This document shows, piece after piece, positions 28,774-37,527 of a stretch of DNA of 64,000 bases. The DNA is from Acidimicrobiia bacterium. GTDB taxonomy: Bacteria > Actinomycetota > Acidimicrobiia > Acidimicrobiales > CAIXPF01. The position numbers were made by a program, and so were the translations under genes. The stretch lies in NCBI GenBank assembly GCA_947476745.1, contig CANJRG010000011.1, positions 78,579 to 142,578 of the forward strand. The letters are read 5' to 3'. The notes below the pieces were generated by a model. The model worked only from the letters and a program-made list of their open reading frames with translations. It had not been told where the DNA came from and searched no databases. Numbering within the stretch: position 1 is the first letter of the stretch; each line of letters opens with the position of its first letter.

Positions 28774-29734
28774 CCGCGCGGCGGATCGCGTCGGCGGTCT
28801 CGGTCATCGCCGCCTCGGTGCCGAAGCGCTCCACCAGGGAGATCAGCTCCACACGCTCCGCCGCGTCGTCGAAGGTCTGGCCGCACACCACCAGAACGGG
28901 CACGCCCAGTTCCCGGGCCAGCGCGGCGACCCCGCCGACGACCTTGCCCTCGAAGGACTGGGCGTCCACGAAGCCCTCCCCGGTGACCACCAGGTCGGCA
29001 CCCTCCAGCCGTTCGGCCAGCCGGACCTCCTCGGCCACCAGGTCGAACCCACCGACCAGCTCGGCACCCACGGCGTACAGCCCGCCGCCCAATCCGCCGG
29101 CTGCGCCGGAGCCTGCCACCTCGGTGACGTCGACCCCGAAGTCGTCACGGTAGACCTGCGCCAGACGCTCGAGGCGACGACGCAGCAGCTCGACCTGTTT
29201 CGGGGTGGCGCCCTTCTGCGGCCCGAAGATGGTCGCAGCATCGACGAACGTGGTGCGCACGTCGCACGCCACCAGCAGCTCGACCCCGCGCAGCCGTTGC
29301 CGGGGGGTGATCGCCCGGACCGCCCCGAGGCCCCCGTCGGTGGTGGCCGATCCGCCGACTCCGACCACGATCCGGCGGGCCCCCGCCTCGAGCGCTGCGG
29401 AGATCAGCTCACCGGTGCCGGCGGTGGACGCGGCGATCGGGTCGTTGCCCTCGGCGCCGCCGGCCAGCTCGAGGCCCGAGGCCCGGGCCATCTCGATCAC
29501 CGCCCGGCCCCGGTCGAGCCGCCACGGGGCGCTCACGGGATCGCCGAGCGGGCCGCTCACCAGGGTGGTGCGGTTCGCCCCGCCGAGGGCGTCGAGGGTG
29601 CCCTCACCGCCGTCGGCCAACGGGATCTGGTCGCACTCGATGCCGTGCTCGGCGGCGGCCGCGGCGATGGCGGCGGCGACCTGCGCGGCGTCGGCCGTGC
29701 CTCGGAACTTGTCGGGAGCGGCCACGATGCGCAC
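28742..29734 (-). CDS. Glycerate kinase (GlxK/GarK type)
   Basis: 330 residues from GTG at 29734; the frame is open to 29947 but the family starts at RIVAAPDKFRGTADAAQVA. Further motifs are DGGEGTLDALGG, the Gly-rich GVGGSATTDGGLGA (nucleotide/glycerate binding), VACDVRTTF, FGPQKGATPKQV, GSGAAGGLGGGL and VVTGEGFVDAQSFEGKV. The enzyme phosphorylates D-glycerate to 2- or 3-phosphoglycerate in glyoxylate/serine metabolism. It is slightly shorter than E. coli GlxK (381). A start at ATG 29752 is possible. Divergent from otsA. Confidence 0.9.
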   Translation of the reverse strand: MRIVAAPDKFRGTADAAQVAAAIAAAAAEHGIECDQIPLADGGEGTLDALGGANRTTLVSGPLGDPVSAPWRLDRGRAVIEMARASGLELAGGAEGNDPIAASTAGTGELISAALEAGARRIVVGVGGSATTDGGLGAVRAITPRQRLRGVELLVACDVRTTFVDAATIFGPQKGATPKQVELLRRRLERLAQVYRDDFGVDVTEVAGSGAAGGLGGGLYAVGAELVGGFDLVAEEVRLAERLEGADLVVTGEGFVDAQSFEGKVVGGVAALARELGVPVLVVCGQTFDDAAERVELISLVERFGTEAAMTETADAIRRAVSDALGARRG

Positions 29735-29870
29735 GCCCCCAGTCTGGCCCATCGACGGGTGCGGTCCCGTGCCGTCTGCATCCGACGCGGGTGTGCTGGA
29801 GGCTGCGGGCGTGCCGTCGGGTCCGTCGAGCCGGAGGGAGGCTTCGGGCGCAGCCAGTAGGGTCGGTGCC

Positions 29871-31256
29871 ATGGATGCGCAGGGTCGTCCGCTGGTCATC
29901 GTGTCCAACCGTGGCCCGGTGTCCTTCCGCCGAGTGGCGGACGGCACGCTGGTCGCCCGACGCGGTGGCGGCGGGCTGGTGTCGGGTCTGGCCCCGCTGG
30001 TGGCCGATTCGGGGGTGGTTTGGATCGCCAGCGCCCTGTCCGAGGACGACCGGGCTGCGGCCGCGGACGGGTCGGTTCAGGCGGAGGGTTTTCGGCTCGC
30101 GTTCGTCGTGCACGATCCCGACGTGCTGCGCATGGCCTACGACGTGGTGGGCAATGCCGTGCTGTGGTTCGTCCACCACGGCCTGTTCGAGCTGGCCCGC
30201 CGCCCCCGCTTCGACCGCAGCTTCCGTGAGGCATGGGCGGCGTTCGTCACCTACAACCGGTCCTTCGCCGATGCGGTGGTGGCCGGTGCCCCCGCCGACG
30301 CAGTGGTCCTGGTCCAGGACTACCACCTGTCGCTCATGGCCCCGATGGTGGTCGACCGACGGCCGGACCTGTCCCTCGTGCACTTCGCCCACACCCCCTT
30401 CGGCGGACCGGAACTGCTCAACGTGCTGCCTGACCCCTACCGGCACGAGCTGCTCGAGGGGCTGGCGGCCAACGCGGCGTGCGGCTTCCACACCGACCGG
30501 TGGCGGCGCCGGTTCGTGGCCTCCTGCGAGGAGTTCGGGGTGCCCGCCCCACCGACCTTCGCCTCGTCGCTGGCTCCCGACCCCGAGGACCTCGCCGGGG
30601 TCGCTGCGGGTCCGGCGGCCGCCGAGTGGCGTGAGCGGTTCGCTCAGCGCTTCGCCGGGCTGCAGGTGATCGTCCGGGTCGACCGTATCGAGCTCTCGAA
30701 GAACATCCTGCGCGGCTTCTGGGCCTACGATGAGCTGCTCGAACGGTGGCCGGTGTACCGCGAGAAGGTCTGCTTCATGGCGTCGGTCTATCCCTCACGG
30801 GAAGGGCTGGCCGAGTACCTGGCCTACCGTCAGGAGGTCGAACACCTCGTGGAGCGGATCAACCAGCGCTTCGGAACTGCGTCGTGGACGCCGATCGTGC
30901 TCGAGACGGCCGACGATTTCCCCCGGTCGGTGGCCCTGCTGAGCCGCTACGACGTGCTGCTGGTCAACCCGGTGAGCGACGGGATGAACCTGGTGGCGAA
31001 AGAGGGCCCGCTGGTGAACCGTCACGACGGGGTGCTGGTCCTCTCCACGGAGGCCGGTGCCTGGGAGGAGCTGCACGAGGTCGCCATCGGCGTGCACCCC
31101 TGTGACGTGTCGGCCACGGCGGAGGCGCTGGCCGAGGCGCTGTCGCTGTCGGCTGCCGAACGTCGTGAGCGGGCTGATCGTCTGGTCGCGGTGGCCGGGG
31201 AGCGTACGCCGCACCACTGGTTGCGCGATCAGCTCGCCGCCGTCACCAGCCGCTGA
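29871..31256 (+). CDS. otsA: Trehalose-6-phosphate synthase (GT20)
   Basis: 461 residues from ATG at 29871. The GT20 pattern is clear: VIVSNRGPVSFRR with the Gly-rich RRGGGGLVSGLAP (UDP-glucose loop), VLVQDYHLSLMAPMV, HFAHTPFGG, RVDRIELSKNILRGF and NPVSDGMNLVAKEGPLVN. It makes trehalose-6-phosphate from UDP-glucose and glucose-6-phosphate. GT20 sequences usually have HTPFP and LNPVRDGMN; the small differences (HTPFG, NPVSDGMN) fall within actinobacterial variants. otsB is convergent and overlaps by 28 bp. Confidence 0.9.
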   Translation: MDAQGRPLVIVSNRGPVSFRRVADGTLVARRGGGGLVSGLAPLVADSGVVWIASALSEDDRAAAADGSVQAEGFRLAFVVHDPDVLRMAYDVVGNAVLWFVHHGLFELARRPRFDRSFREAWAAFVTYNRSFADAVVAGAPADAVVLVQDYHLSLMAPMVVDRRPDLSLVHFAHTPFGGPELLNVLPDPYRHELLEGLAANAACGFHTDRWRRRFVASCEEFGVPAPPTFASSLAPDPEDLAGVAAGPAAAEWRERFAQRFAGLQVIVRVDRIELSKNILRGFWAYDELLERWPVYREKVCFMASVYPSREGLAEYLAYRQEVEHLVERINQRFGTASWTPIVLETADDFPRSVALLSRYDVLLVNPVSDGMNLVAKEGPLVNRHDGVLVLSTEAGAWEELHEVAIGVHPCDVSATAEALAEALSLSAAERRERADRLVAVAGERTPHHWLRDQLAAVTSR

Positions 31257-32008
31257 AGCAACGCCCTGAGCGCCGCCGGGTCCTCGAGCACGACATCGGC
31301 GACCGCGCGCACCGCGAGGGGGGTTTCCGGGCCCAGGACCACCACCCGGTAGGTCTCGGTGCCAAGGCGGTCGGTCAGCTCGCGCAGGGCGGCGAAGGCG
31401 GCGAGATCGCCGAGGTCGTCGCCGAAGAAGGCGACCACCTCGGCCCCCGACGCCCACCGGGTCAGCAGGGTGCCCTTGTCGATGGCGACCGGCGGATGCA
31501 GCTCGACGGAGGCCTTGGCCTCGCGGGCTTCGAGCCCGTGACGTCGGGCGGCGTCGGCGGCGTAGGCCACCACGGCGGCGAGGTGCTGCGGGGCACGACG
31601 CACGTGCAGGGTGAGCGAGAGGCCCTTCGCCTCGATCCCGACCCCTTCGTAGGGCGCCAGGACCCGCTCGGCCTCGGCGGCCACGTCGGTGACGACCGAG
31701 CGCCAACGGCCGGCATCGGGGTGTTCGGCCCGTTGCCCGCCGACCCGTTGCTCGAGGCCGTACAGGGCGCCGATGTCGATGGTGTCGGGCAGCAGCGGTG
31801 TGAGGTGGTCCAACGGCCGGCCCGAGAGCACCCCGACCCGTTGGTAGGTGGACGCCAGCGTGTCGAGGGCCTCGACGGTTCCCGGTTCGGGCCTTGCTGC
31901 GGCCGGGTCGGTGACGATGGGCGCGATCGTCCCGTCGAAGTCGGTGAACAACGCGGTATGGCGCGGTACCCGGATCAGCCGGGCCACCAGCTCATCGACC
32001 GTCAGCAC
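31229..32008 (-). CDS. otsB: Trehalose-6-phosphate phosphatase
   Basis: 259 residues. HAD-superfamily: motif I is FTDFDGTIAPI (Asp23 nucleophile, Asp25 acid), motif II VGVLSGRPLDHL, the Lys of motif III lies in AIDKGTLL, and motif IV is FFGDDLGDLAAF. It removes phosphate from trehalose-6-phosphate and completes trehalose synthesis started by OtsA. The gene is convergent with otsA (28-bp overlap of the 3' ends) rather than in the usual tandem order, and 19 bp downstream of the LytR_C gene on the same strand. Confidence 0.92.
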   Translation of the reverse strand: MLTVDELVARLIRVPRHTALFTDFDGTIAPIVTDPAAARPEPGTVEALDTLASTYQRVGVLSGRPLDHLTPLLPDTIDIGALYGLEQRVGGQRAEHPDAGRWRSVVTDVAAEAERVLAPYEGVGIEAKGLSLTLHVRRAPQHLAAVVAYAADAARRHGLEAREAKASVELHPPVAIDKGTLLTRWASGAEVVAFFGDDLGDLAAFAALRELTDRLGTETYRVVVLGPETPLAVRAVADVVLEDPAALRALLQRLVTAAS

Positions 32009-32027
32009 GGTCGGGCGACGCCGTCGC

Positions 32028-32594
32028 TCAACTCGGCATCAGGCCCTGGCCATCGGTGCCGAGGACCACCACGACGTTGGCGGTCTTCACGTCGATGGGC
32101 AGCGGCGAGGCCGGCAACTCCTTCACCTTGGACACGTCGATGGTGAGGACCTTCGCCACAGCGAGGGCGTCGGCTTGGTAGCCGGCCCGGAAGTAGACCG
32201 TCGTCGAGGTCTCGATGCTCGGGAAGTCCACCGGGCTGAGCAGGTTGTAGTTCTGCACCTTCAACGCGTCGGCGTTGGCCTTGGCCGCCCCGGCCACTCC
32301 ACGGCCGTTGGTGACGAGGACCACGACGGTCTGCGGTTCCTTCTTGGGCGGGATGGTCGAGGCGGTGGTCGAGGGCACTGCGGACGCTACCGGGGCGGGC
32401 TGACCCGCCGGGTTGGCGCCGGCCTGGTCGCCATCCGGTGCGCCGGTGGTGACGGCGGTGGTGTCCGGCCCGACGGCGCGGGCCAGTAGCAGCACCCCGA
32501 TGGCCACTGCGAACAGGACGATCAGCAACCCTCGCCCCGCGGCGAGCCCAGCGGCTTGCGGGTTGCTGCCTCGTGAAGATTGCGTTCGTGCCAT
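32028..32594 (-). CDS. LytR C-terminal-domain membrane protein
   Basis: 188 residues from ATG at 32594. A short basic N-terminus, one transmembrane helix (about 20-40, GLLIVLFAVAIGVLLLARAV), a Pro/Ala/Thr linker (about 45-85), and a LytR_C domain (about 88-185: TVVVLVTNGRGVAGAAKANA, YQADALAVAKVL, VVVVLGTDG). Such stand-alone LytR_C proteins occur in actinobacteria, often near envelope genes; function unknown, possibly cell-wall glycopolymer related. The ORF remains open upstream but into the tRNA and YHYH genes. Confidence 0.82.
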   Translation of the reverse strand: MARTQSSRGSNPQAAGLAAGRGLLIVLFAVAIGVLLLARAVGPDTTAVTTGAPDGDQAGANPAGQPAPVASAVPSTTASTIPPKKEPQTVVVLVTNGRGVAGAAKANADALKVQNYNLLSPVDFPSIETSTTVYFRAGYQADALAVAKVLTIDVSKVKELPASPLPIDVKTANVVVVLGTDGQGLMPS

Positions 32595-32741
32595 GGTGAC
32601 GACCTCGGCCGGTCTGGTCCGGCGACCCGGGAAGCGGCATTGCCCCCCAGATAGTAGGTCGGTGGCGGACCGTTCCACCGGACACCCCCGGCCACCCCCG
32701 GTGGGTGGGCCGGGGGGAACCGTAGACTGCGACGCCAACCG

Positions 32742-32814
32742 GCCCGAGTAGCTCAATCGGCAGAGCACCTGTCTTGTAAACAGGAGGTCAGGGGTTCGAT
32801 TCCCCTCTCGGGCT
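32742..32814 (+). tRNA. tRNA-Thr (anticodon TGT)
   Basis: 73 bases fold into a full cloverleaf: acceptor GCCCGAG/CTCGGGC, D-loop AGCTCAATCGGCAGAGC, anticodon stem CCTGT/ACAGG with loop CTTGTAA (anticodon TGT at 32775-32777), and T-arm GGGGTTCGATTCCCC. U is the discriminator and CCA is not encoded. Confidence 0.97.
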
Positions 32815-32853
32815 CCGACTACGGCGCCGCCGGGGATGCCGACCGGTAACCGG

Positions 32854-33879
32854 TCAGGCAATCGGCGTCCCGCTGAAACAGCCGATGAAGTACGGGAACT
32901 CGTAGGTCGCGGCGTAGTGGTAGCTCTCGACCACCTTGCCGTCGAGCTCGATCGGTGAACTCCGTCCGTGGCAGCGATCGAGATCGGCGTTGGTCGGCAG
33001 GTTTCCCTGGGCGTCGCGCTCCACGACGACGGGGAAGCCGTCGTGTGCGAAGCCGACCACCGTCGAGGCGCCGGCCGCGGCGTCGCGGATGCACGACGGG
33101 ATGTCGTGGTAGTGGTACACGCTGGTCTGCTGCGGGTGGCCGTCGCAGCTGTCCTGGGTCTCGTAGGCCACGGCATCGCGGTTGCGTTCGTCGAGCGGGG
33201 CGAACAGCGGGACCCCGTTGCGCAGCACGCCGATCCGGCCCTTGCCGAGACAGCTCGGCGTGGCCGCCGGCGTCGGGTGCAGGGGCAGCGAGATCGTCAC
33301 GTCACGCGCGGCGATCCGGTTGGGGTTGCGGTCGTAGGCGTACGCCGGGTCGGTCGCGGCGATGGGGAACGTGCCGGTGACCTGACCGACGGGGACCCCG
33401 TTGCTGGTGATGGTGCGGGTGTCGCCCTCGACGAGCTCCGCGTAGGTCGCCATCGGCCACGAGACGCTGCCCTGCACGGCGACCTTCTTCGACAGGTCCC
33501 ACGTTCCCGCACGCTCGTCGATCCACGGCCCGACCGCATGGGCGCCGCCGCCGTTCGGGTTGCCTGCGGCGCAGGCGTAGAGGCCGCGGACCGCAGCGGT
33601 GGTCAGGGAGACCCTGGAGGTGCCGATCGGCAGCCGGGCGGTGTCGGCGGGCGGTCCGACCCAGCGGTTGGTGATGGTGGCGCCGCCCGTCGGTGATGGT
33701 GTGCTCGGCGCCGGTGCGCTCGGTGATGATGTGGACGGCGCCGGTGGGCTCGGCGCCGGTGTGCTCGAGGAGGTCGCCGACTGCTGAACGGTCTCGCTCG
33801 CCGTGCTGGACGATGCACAGGACGCGAGCACGATGGCGAGCGCAGCGACGACGGCGACCCGGGTGACGGACGTGTGCAT
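32854..33879 (-). CDS. YHYH-domain lipoprotein 1
   Basis: 341 residues. A signal peptide with lipobox VLASC (Cys about 21) is followed by a Ser/Pro/Thr-rich linker to about 65, then the YHYH domain: TSVYHYHDIPSCIRD gives the name-giving motif, and VGFAHDGFPVVVE plus CHGRSSPIELDG follow it. YHYH proteins (Pfam YHYH family) are exported and of unknown function; the His clusters suggest metal binding. It is the second gene after the other YHYH gene (6-bp gap), read leftwards from a shared promoter next to a TetR gene. Confidence 0.88.
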   Translation of the reverse strand: MHTSVTRVAVVAALAIVLASCASSSTASETVQQSATSSSTPAPSPPAPSTSSPSAPAPSTPSPTGGATITNRWVGPPADTARLPIGTSRVSLTTAAVRGLYACAAGNPNGGGAHAVGPWIDERAGTWDLSKKVAVQGSVSWPMATYAELVEGDTRTITSNGVPVGQVTGTFPIAATDPAYAYDRNPNRIAARDVTISLPLHPTPAATPSCLGKGRIGVLRNGVPLFAPLDERNRDAVAYETQDSCDGHPQQTSVYHYHDIPSCIRDAAAGASTVVGFAHDGFPVVVERDAQGNLPTNADLDRCHGRSSPIELDGKVVESYHYAATYEFPYFIGCFSGTPIA

Positions 33880-33885
33880 GGGCTG

Positions 33886-35136
33886 CTACCTGGTGGTCGT
33901 CGTGGTCAGGGCCACTCGAAGGTCGGCGACGGAGACGCCGAGCTTCGCAGCGATCGCCTCGGCGGTCGTGCCGAGCATCGCCGCAGCGGCGTTGATGTCG
34001 CCAGTCGCGACGGCGTCGGCCAACTGGTGTTCGGTGACCCCGAGCCGCGTGGCGATCGACGCCAGGTCGAGCGCCGATCCGGTCTGCCCGGCGCGGTTGG
34101 ACACGCCGGTCTGTCCGGCGGTGGTCGAGGTACGGCCGGGCGGCGGCCCCTGCGGCGGTCCACCGGCCCTGCCCGTGGCCACGTACTTGCCCACGAGGCA
34201 GGGCAGGATCGCGTTCTTGGCGGCGGTGTTGGCGTGGTAGTGGTAGCCCTCGCTCGCGGTCGAGTGGCCGTTGCAGGCATCGAGGCCGGCCGCCTTCGCT
34301 GCGGCATCGTCGAGCGGCAGATGGATCGGGTAGCCGTCCGCGGCGTAGCCGAACATCTTGGTCTCCCCGCCGGCGATGTCGCCCTCGAGGTGTCCGCAGC
34401 CGGTCGCCCCGTGCAGGTGATAGCCGGCCACCGGGTTGTAGTGGCCGCCGCAATCGTCGAAGGCGGCGATGGTGTGCGCACCGAGGATGGCGTCGACGGG
34501 CGCCGACTCGGCCATCACCACGCCGTCGAACGTGAGGCCGAAGTCGCCCGGATGGGCCGAGGACGGACTCGACGCCCTGGCCGGGACGAGGGGGATCAGC
34601 ATGGTGGTCTGGATCGGTTTCCCGTCGGGCAACCAGGCGAGCTGCCCCTCGACGCAGTGGTTCTCGTACTGCGCCGCGACGTCGGGTCGCGCCGCACCTT
34701 CGAACGCGGCCTTGGTGTCGGTGACGTTCACCTTCCCGGTGTCGTCGTACAGCTTCCAGCCGGTGTCGTCGTAGAAGGTGGCGAGGTGCTCCACGAATGG
34801 CCCGTCGAGGTCGTAGACGCCCGAGCCGTCGAACCAGATCCCGGCGGCGGCCGCGGGCGTCGAGATCGTGTCCGGGCAGAACGGGCCGACCGTGTAGGTG
34901 CTCGGGTAGCCGGACACGGTGACGCGGGCGCAGCTGCTCATGGTGCCGTCGCTCAGCGTGCAGTTCTCGGTGGTCACCTCGCCGACGATCGCTCCGGCCG
35001 CGAAGTGGTCCGCCTCGAAGACCTGTTGGCCCGACGCAACGGTGGTCGGGGTCGGGTCGCTGCTCGAGGACGTCCCGCAGCTGACCGCCAGGACTGCCAG
35101 GCAGGCACCTGCGAGAACCGGTGGGCGGAGGTTCAT
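33886..35136 (-). CDS. YHYH-domain lipoprotein 2
   Basis: 416 residues. Signal peptide with lipobox LAVSC (Cys about 20). The YHYH domain spans about 215-325: GYHLHGATGCGH, MFGYAADGYPIHLPL, CNGHSTASEGYHYHANTAAKN. A C-terminal helical segment (about 370-410, IATRLGVTEHQLADAVATGD and LGTTAEAIAAKLGVSVADL) is unusual: two repeats of a LysM/DUF-like helix pair reminiscent of extracellular helical repeats. It is the first gene of the pair; promoter and operator lie at 35164-35204. Probably exported, metal-binding; function unknown. Confidence 0.88.
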   Translation of the reverse strand: MNLRPPVLAGACLAVLAVSCGTSSSSDPTPTTVASGQQVFEADHFAAGAIVGEVTTENCTLSDGTMSSCARVTVSGYPSTYTVGPFCPDTISTPAAAAGIWFDGSGVYDLDGPFVEHLATFYDDTGWKLYDDTGKVNVTDTKAAFEGAARPDVAAQYENHCVEGQLAWLPDGKPIQTTMLIPLVPARASSPSSAHPGDFGLTFDGVVMAESAPVDAILGAHTIAAFDDCGGHYNPVAGYHLHGATGCGHLEGDIAGGETKMFGYAADGYPIHLPLDDAAAKAAGLDACNGHSTASEGYHYHANTAAKNAILPCLVGKYVATGRAGGPPQGPPPGRTSTTAGQTGVSNRAGQTGSALDLASIATRLGVTEHQLADAVATGDINAAAAMLGTTAEAIAAKLGVSVADLRVALTTTTTR

Positions 35137-35163
35137 GGGTGGGCTCGTTCCACTCGGAAATAG

Positions 35164-35204
35164 TTGTCAAATGCCAAGCTAAGTGAGGCCTTGGCATGTG
35201 TCAA
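35164..35204. promoter_or_regulatory. TetR-type operator overlapping the YHYH promoter
   Basis: TTGTCAAATGCCAAG (35164-35178) and CTTGGCATGTGTCAA (35190-35204) are inverted copies (13 of 15 match). On the minus strand the same DNA carries TTGACA (35204-35199), a 17-base spacer and TAGCTT (35181-35176), a near-consensus promoter reading into the YHYH genes. A repressor bound here would block it. The adjacent TetR gene is the obvious candidate regulator. Confidence 0.7.
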
Positions 35205-35213
35205 GCTTTCCGG

Positions 35214-35825
35214 GTGACCGGGCGTGGCCGTCCTCCGCTGCTCAGCGACGAGATCATCCTGGGCAAGGCCTTGTCGATGTTCGCTGCGGCGGGCTACGAG
35301 GCCATGTCGGTGCGGGCGTTGAACGCCGAGCTCGGCCTCAGCCACGAGACCGTCTCGAAACGGTTCGGGCCGAAAAGCGAGCTCTACCGAGCCGCCGTGA
35401 CGTACGGCGCCGAGCGGTTCATCGCCGACTTCGACCGCGAGCTTGCGGCGGGTGGTGCGGTCGATGGCCTCGCCCGGCTCCGTGCGACGGTACGGGCGTT
35501 CATGATCGCCACGGCACGTCACCCGGCGTTGGGCGACCTGCTGCATCACCACAGCATCGGCGAGGAACAGCGGATGACGATCGTCGGCGAGACCGGGCTC
35601 GCCGACCGCATCGTGGACACCGTCTCCCTGCTCGGCCACCTCCACGACGCCGGGGCGATCCGGGAGACCCGTATCCGGGAGCTGTGGTTCCTCGCACACG
35701 GGGCAGCTACGCCGCTGCACTTCCGGGCGGTGTCGGAGCTGTTCGACCCGTTCGACGGACCGCTCGACGACGACGAGCACATCGGCCGTATGACCGACGC
35801 CGTCATGCGCACCGTGCTTCCCTGA
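35214..35825 (+). CDS. TetR-family transcriptional regulator
   Basis: 203 residues from GTG at 35214. An ATG at 35196 would add six residues but lies inside the right arm of the operator, so 35214 fits better. The N-terminal helix-turn-helix is AMSVRALNAELGLSHETVSKRFG, seen as two parts ILGKALSMFAAAGYEAMS and VRALNAELGLSHETV; the helical C-terminal ligand domain follows. It is divergent from the YHYH lipoprotein genes and shares the palindromic gap, so local control of those genes and of itself is likely. The ligand is unknown. Confidence 0.85.
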   Translation: MTGRGRPPLLSDEIILGKALSMFAAAGYEAMSVRALNAELGLSHETVSKRFGPKSELYRAAVTYGAERFIADFDRELAAGGAVDGLARLRATVRAFMIATARHPALGDLLHHHSIGEEQRMTIVGETGLADRIVDTVSLLGHLHDAGAIRETRIRELWFLAHGAATPLHFRAVSELFDPFDGPLDDDEHIGRMTDAVMRTVLP

Positions 35826-35864
35826 GTGCCTGCGTCCCTGAGTGCCTGCTTCCCTGAGTGCCTG
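35817..35864 (+). repeat. 16-bp tandem repeat, three units, across a stop codon
   Basis: Three units of CTTCCCTGAGTGCCTG (second with CG for CT) begin in the last codons of the TetR gene and include its TGA in the first unit. The copies place the stop codon and following spacer in a triplicated block. Confidence 0.85.
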
Positions 35865-36021
35865 CCGTGCCCGGTATCGGTCGCATCGTGCCGGCGGGGG
35901 TGAACCGCCCGGCCGGAACCGGGGCGCGGCTGGTGCTGCCTACCATGATCGTCGCCGGGTGTCCCGAGGGTCCCCACGCCCAGCCGGACCATCGGCGACA
36001 CCGACCCACGAGGAGCGTTCC

Positions 36022-36729
36022 ATGACGGCCTTGGCCCCCTTCCCCGAGGACTGGACGACCGCGCTCGCCGTCGTCGCGCACCCCGACGACATGGAGTACG
36101 GCGCTGCGGCGGCCGTGGCGCGTTGGACCGGCTCGGGCAAGGCCGTGGCCTACGTGATGGTCACCGACGGGGAGGCCGGCATCGCCGACCTCGCTCCCGA
36201 GGTGGTGGGCCCGATCCGCCGCGAGGAGCAGCGGGCCGCCTGCCGCGAGGTGGGGGTGGACGCGGTCGAGTTCCTCGGACTGTCCGACGGGCTGTTGGTC
36301 GAAGGCCTGCCACTGCGGGCCGAGCTCGCGGCGGCCATCCGTCGGCACCGGCCCGAGGTGGTGCTGTCGATCAACTTCCGCGACTCGTGGGGCGGTCCGA
36401 GCTGGAACCACGTGGACCACCGGGTCCTGGGCCGCTGCCTGCTCGACGCGGTCCGCGACGCCGCCAACCCGTGGCTGTTCACCGACCGCGGCCCGGCCTG
36501 GTCGGGCGTGCGCTTCACCGCCTTCTCCGGCAGCCCGCAGCCGACCCACGTCGTGGACGTCGCAGCGTCCTTCGACGCCGGGGTCCGCTCGCTGGCTGCG
36601 CACCGGCTGTACCTCGGCCACCTCGGCGGGGACATGGCGGACCCCGACCCGTTCCTGCGTGCCGGGGCCACTGCCGCAGGTGCCGCCAACGGGCTCGAGC
36701 TCGCCAGCACGTTCGAGCTGATCTCCTGA
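36022..36729 (+). CDS. PIG-L/LmbE family deacetylase
   Basis: 235 residues from ATG at 36022 with AGGAGCG upstream. The zinc motif AHPDDMEYG lies near residue 20 and the third ligand in SWNHVDHRVLG; TDGEAG is the conserved loop after the first strand pair. Members deacetylate N-acetylglucosamine conjugates (mycothiol, teicoplanin-type) in the cytosol. It is shorter than MshB (about 300) and the substrate is open. It is followed 29 bp later by peptidase E on the same strand. Confidence 0.85.
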   Translation: MTALAPFPEDWTTALAVVAHPDDMEYGAAAAVARWTGSGKAVAYVMVTDGEAGIADLAPEVVGPIRREEQRAACREVGVDAVEFLGLSDGLLVEGLPLRAELAAAIRRHRPEVVLSINFRDSWGGPSWNHVDHRVLGRCLLDAVRDAANPWLFTDRGPAWSGVRFTAFSGSPQPTHVVDVAASFDAGVRSLAAHRLYLGHLGGDMADPDPFLRAGATAAGAANGLELASTFELIS

Positions 36730-36758
36730 CCGTCGGGCGGAGCGGACCGGAGCCCCCG

Positions 36759-37502
36759 ATGCGGATGCTGCTGCTGTCGAACTCGACCAACCACGGCGAG
36801 ACGTTCCTGGCCCACGCCCGCGAGCGGATCGCCGAGTTCGCCCGGGGCGAGCCGGTGTCCTTCGTGCCCTTCGCCCTCGCCGACCGGGACGGCTACACCG
36901 AACGGGTGCGCAACGCCCTCGGGTTGGAGGTCGTCGGGGTTCATCGTGACGGGCAGCCGGCCCGGGCCATCGCCGAGGCGCGGTGCCTGTTCGTCGGCGG
37001 TGGGAAGACGTTCCTGTTGCTCGACGCCCTCTACCGGCTCGGGGTGCTCGAGGTGCTGCGCCGTCGCGTCCGTTCGGGCGAGCTGGCCTATGCCGGCGCC
37101 TCGGCGGGGACCAACGTCGCGGCGCCGACGATCCGCACCACCAACGACATGCCCATCGTCGACCCGCCGGGTCTGGCGGCGTTGGGCCTGGTGCCGTTCC
37201 AGATCAACCCCCACTACGTCGACGCCGACCCGGGCTCGACGCTGATGGCGGAGACCCGGGCGGAGCGCCTGGCGCAGTTCCTCGAGGTCTCCGACGTCGC
37301 GGTGGTGGCGCTCTACGAGGGGGCGTGGATCGAGATCGACGGCGACGACCGCCGGATCGGCGGGAAGAACGGGGCGTTGGTGTTCCACCGGGGTGGTACC
37401 GAACGGCTCGGGACGTCGGCCGATCTCGACCGCTGGTGGCGTCAGGGCAGCTTCGACGTGGACCGGGTGCGTTTCGACGGCGCACCCGGGCCGGTGGGGT
37501 AG
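36759..37502 (+). CDS. Peptidase E-like alpha-aspartyl dipeptidase (S51)
   Basis: 247 residues from ATG at 36759. The catalytic Ser115 is in AGASAGTNV, the His152 in INPHYVDAD, and an acidic pair occurs in TTNDMPIVD (Asp130/Asp135), matching the Ser-His-Asp set of peptidase E. LLSNSTNHG and FVGGGKTFLLL are conserved in the family. In E. coli and Salmonella PepE cleaves dipeptides with N-terminal Asp. It is 29 bp after the PIG-L gene, so both may share a transcript, perhaps in amino-sugar or peptide turnover. Confidence 0.88.
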   Translation: MRMLLLSNSTNHGETFLAHARERIAEFARGEPVSFVPFALADRDGYTERVRNALGLEVVGVHRDGQPARAIAEARCLFVGGGKTFLLLDALYRLGVLEVLRRRVRSGELAYAGASAGTNVAAPTIRTTNDMPIVDPPGLAALGLVPFQINPHYVDADPGSTLMAETRAERLAQFLEVSDVAVVALYEGAWIEIDGDDRRIGGKNGALVFHRGGTERLGTSADLDRWWRQGSFDVDRVRFDGAPGPVG

Positions 37503-37527
37503 GGCTCGTCTGGTCGGGTCCGGTCCG

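Noticed and set aside
35196..35213. ATG start for the TetR gene
   Set aside because: It falls within the right operator arm and lacks a ribosome site; the GTG at 35214 matches the usual TetR N-terminus better, though this is not certain.
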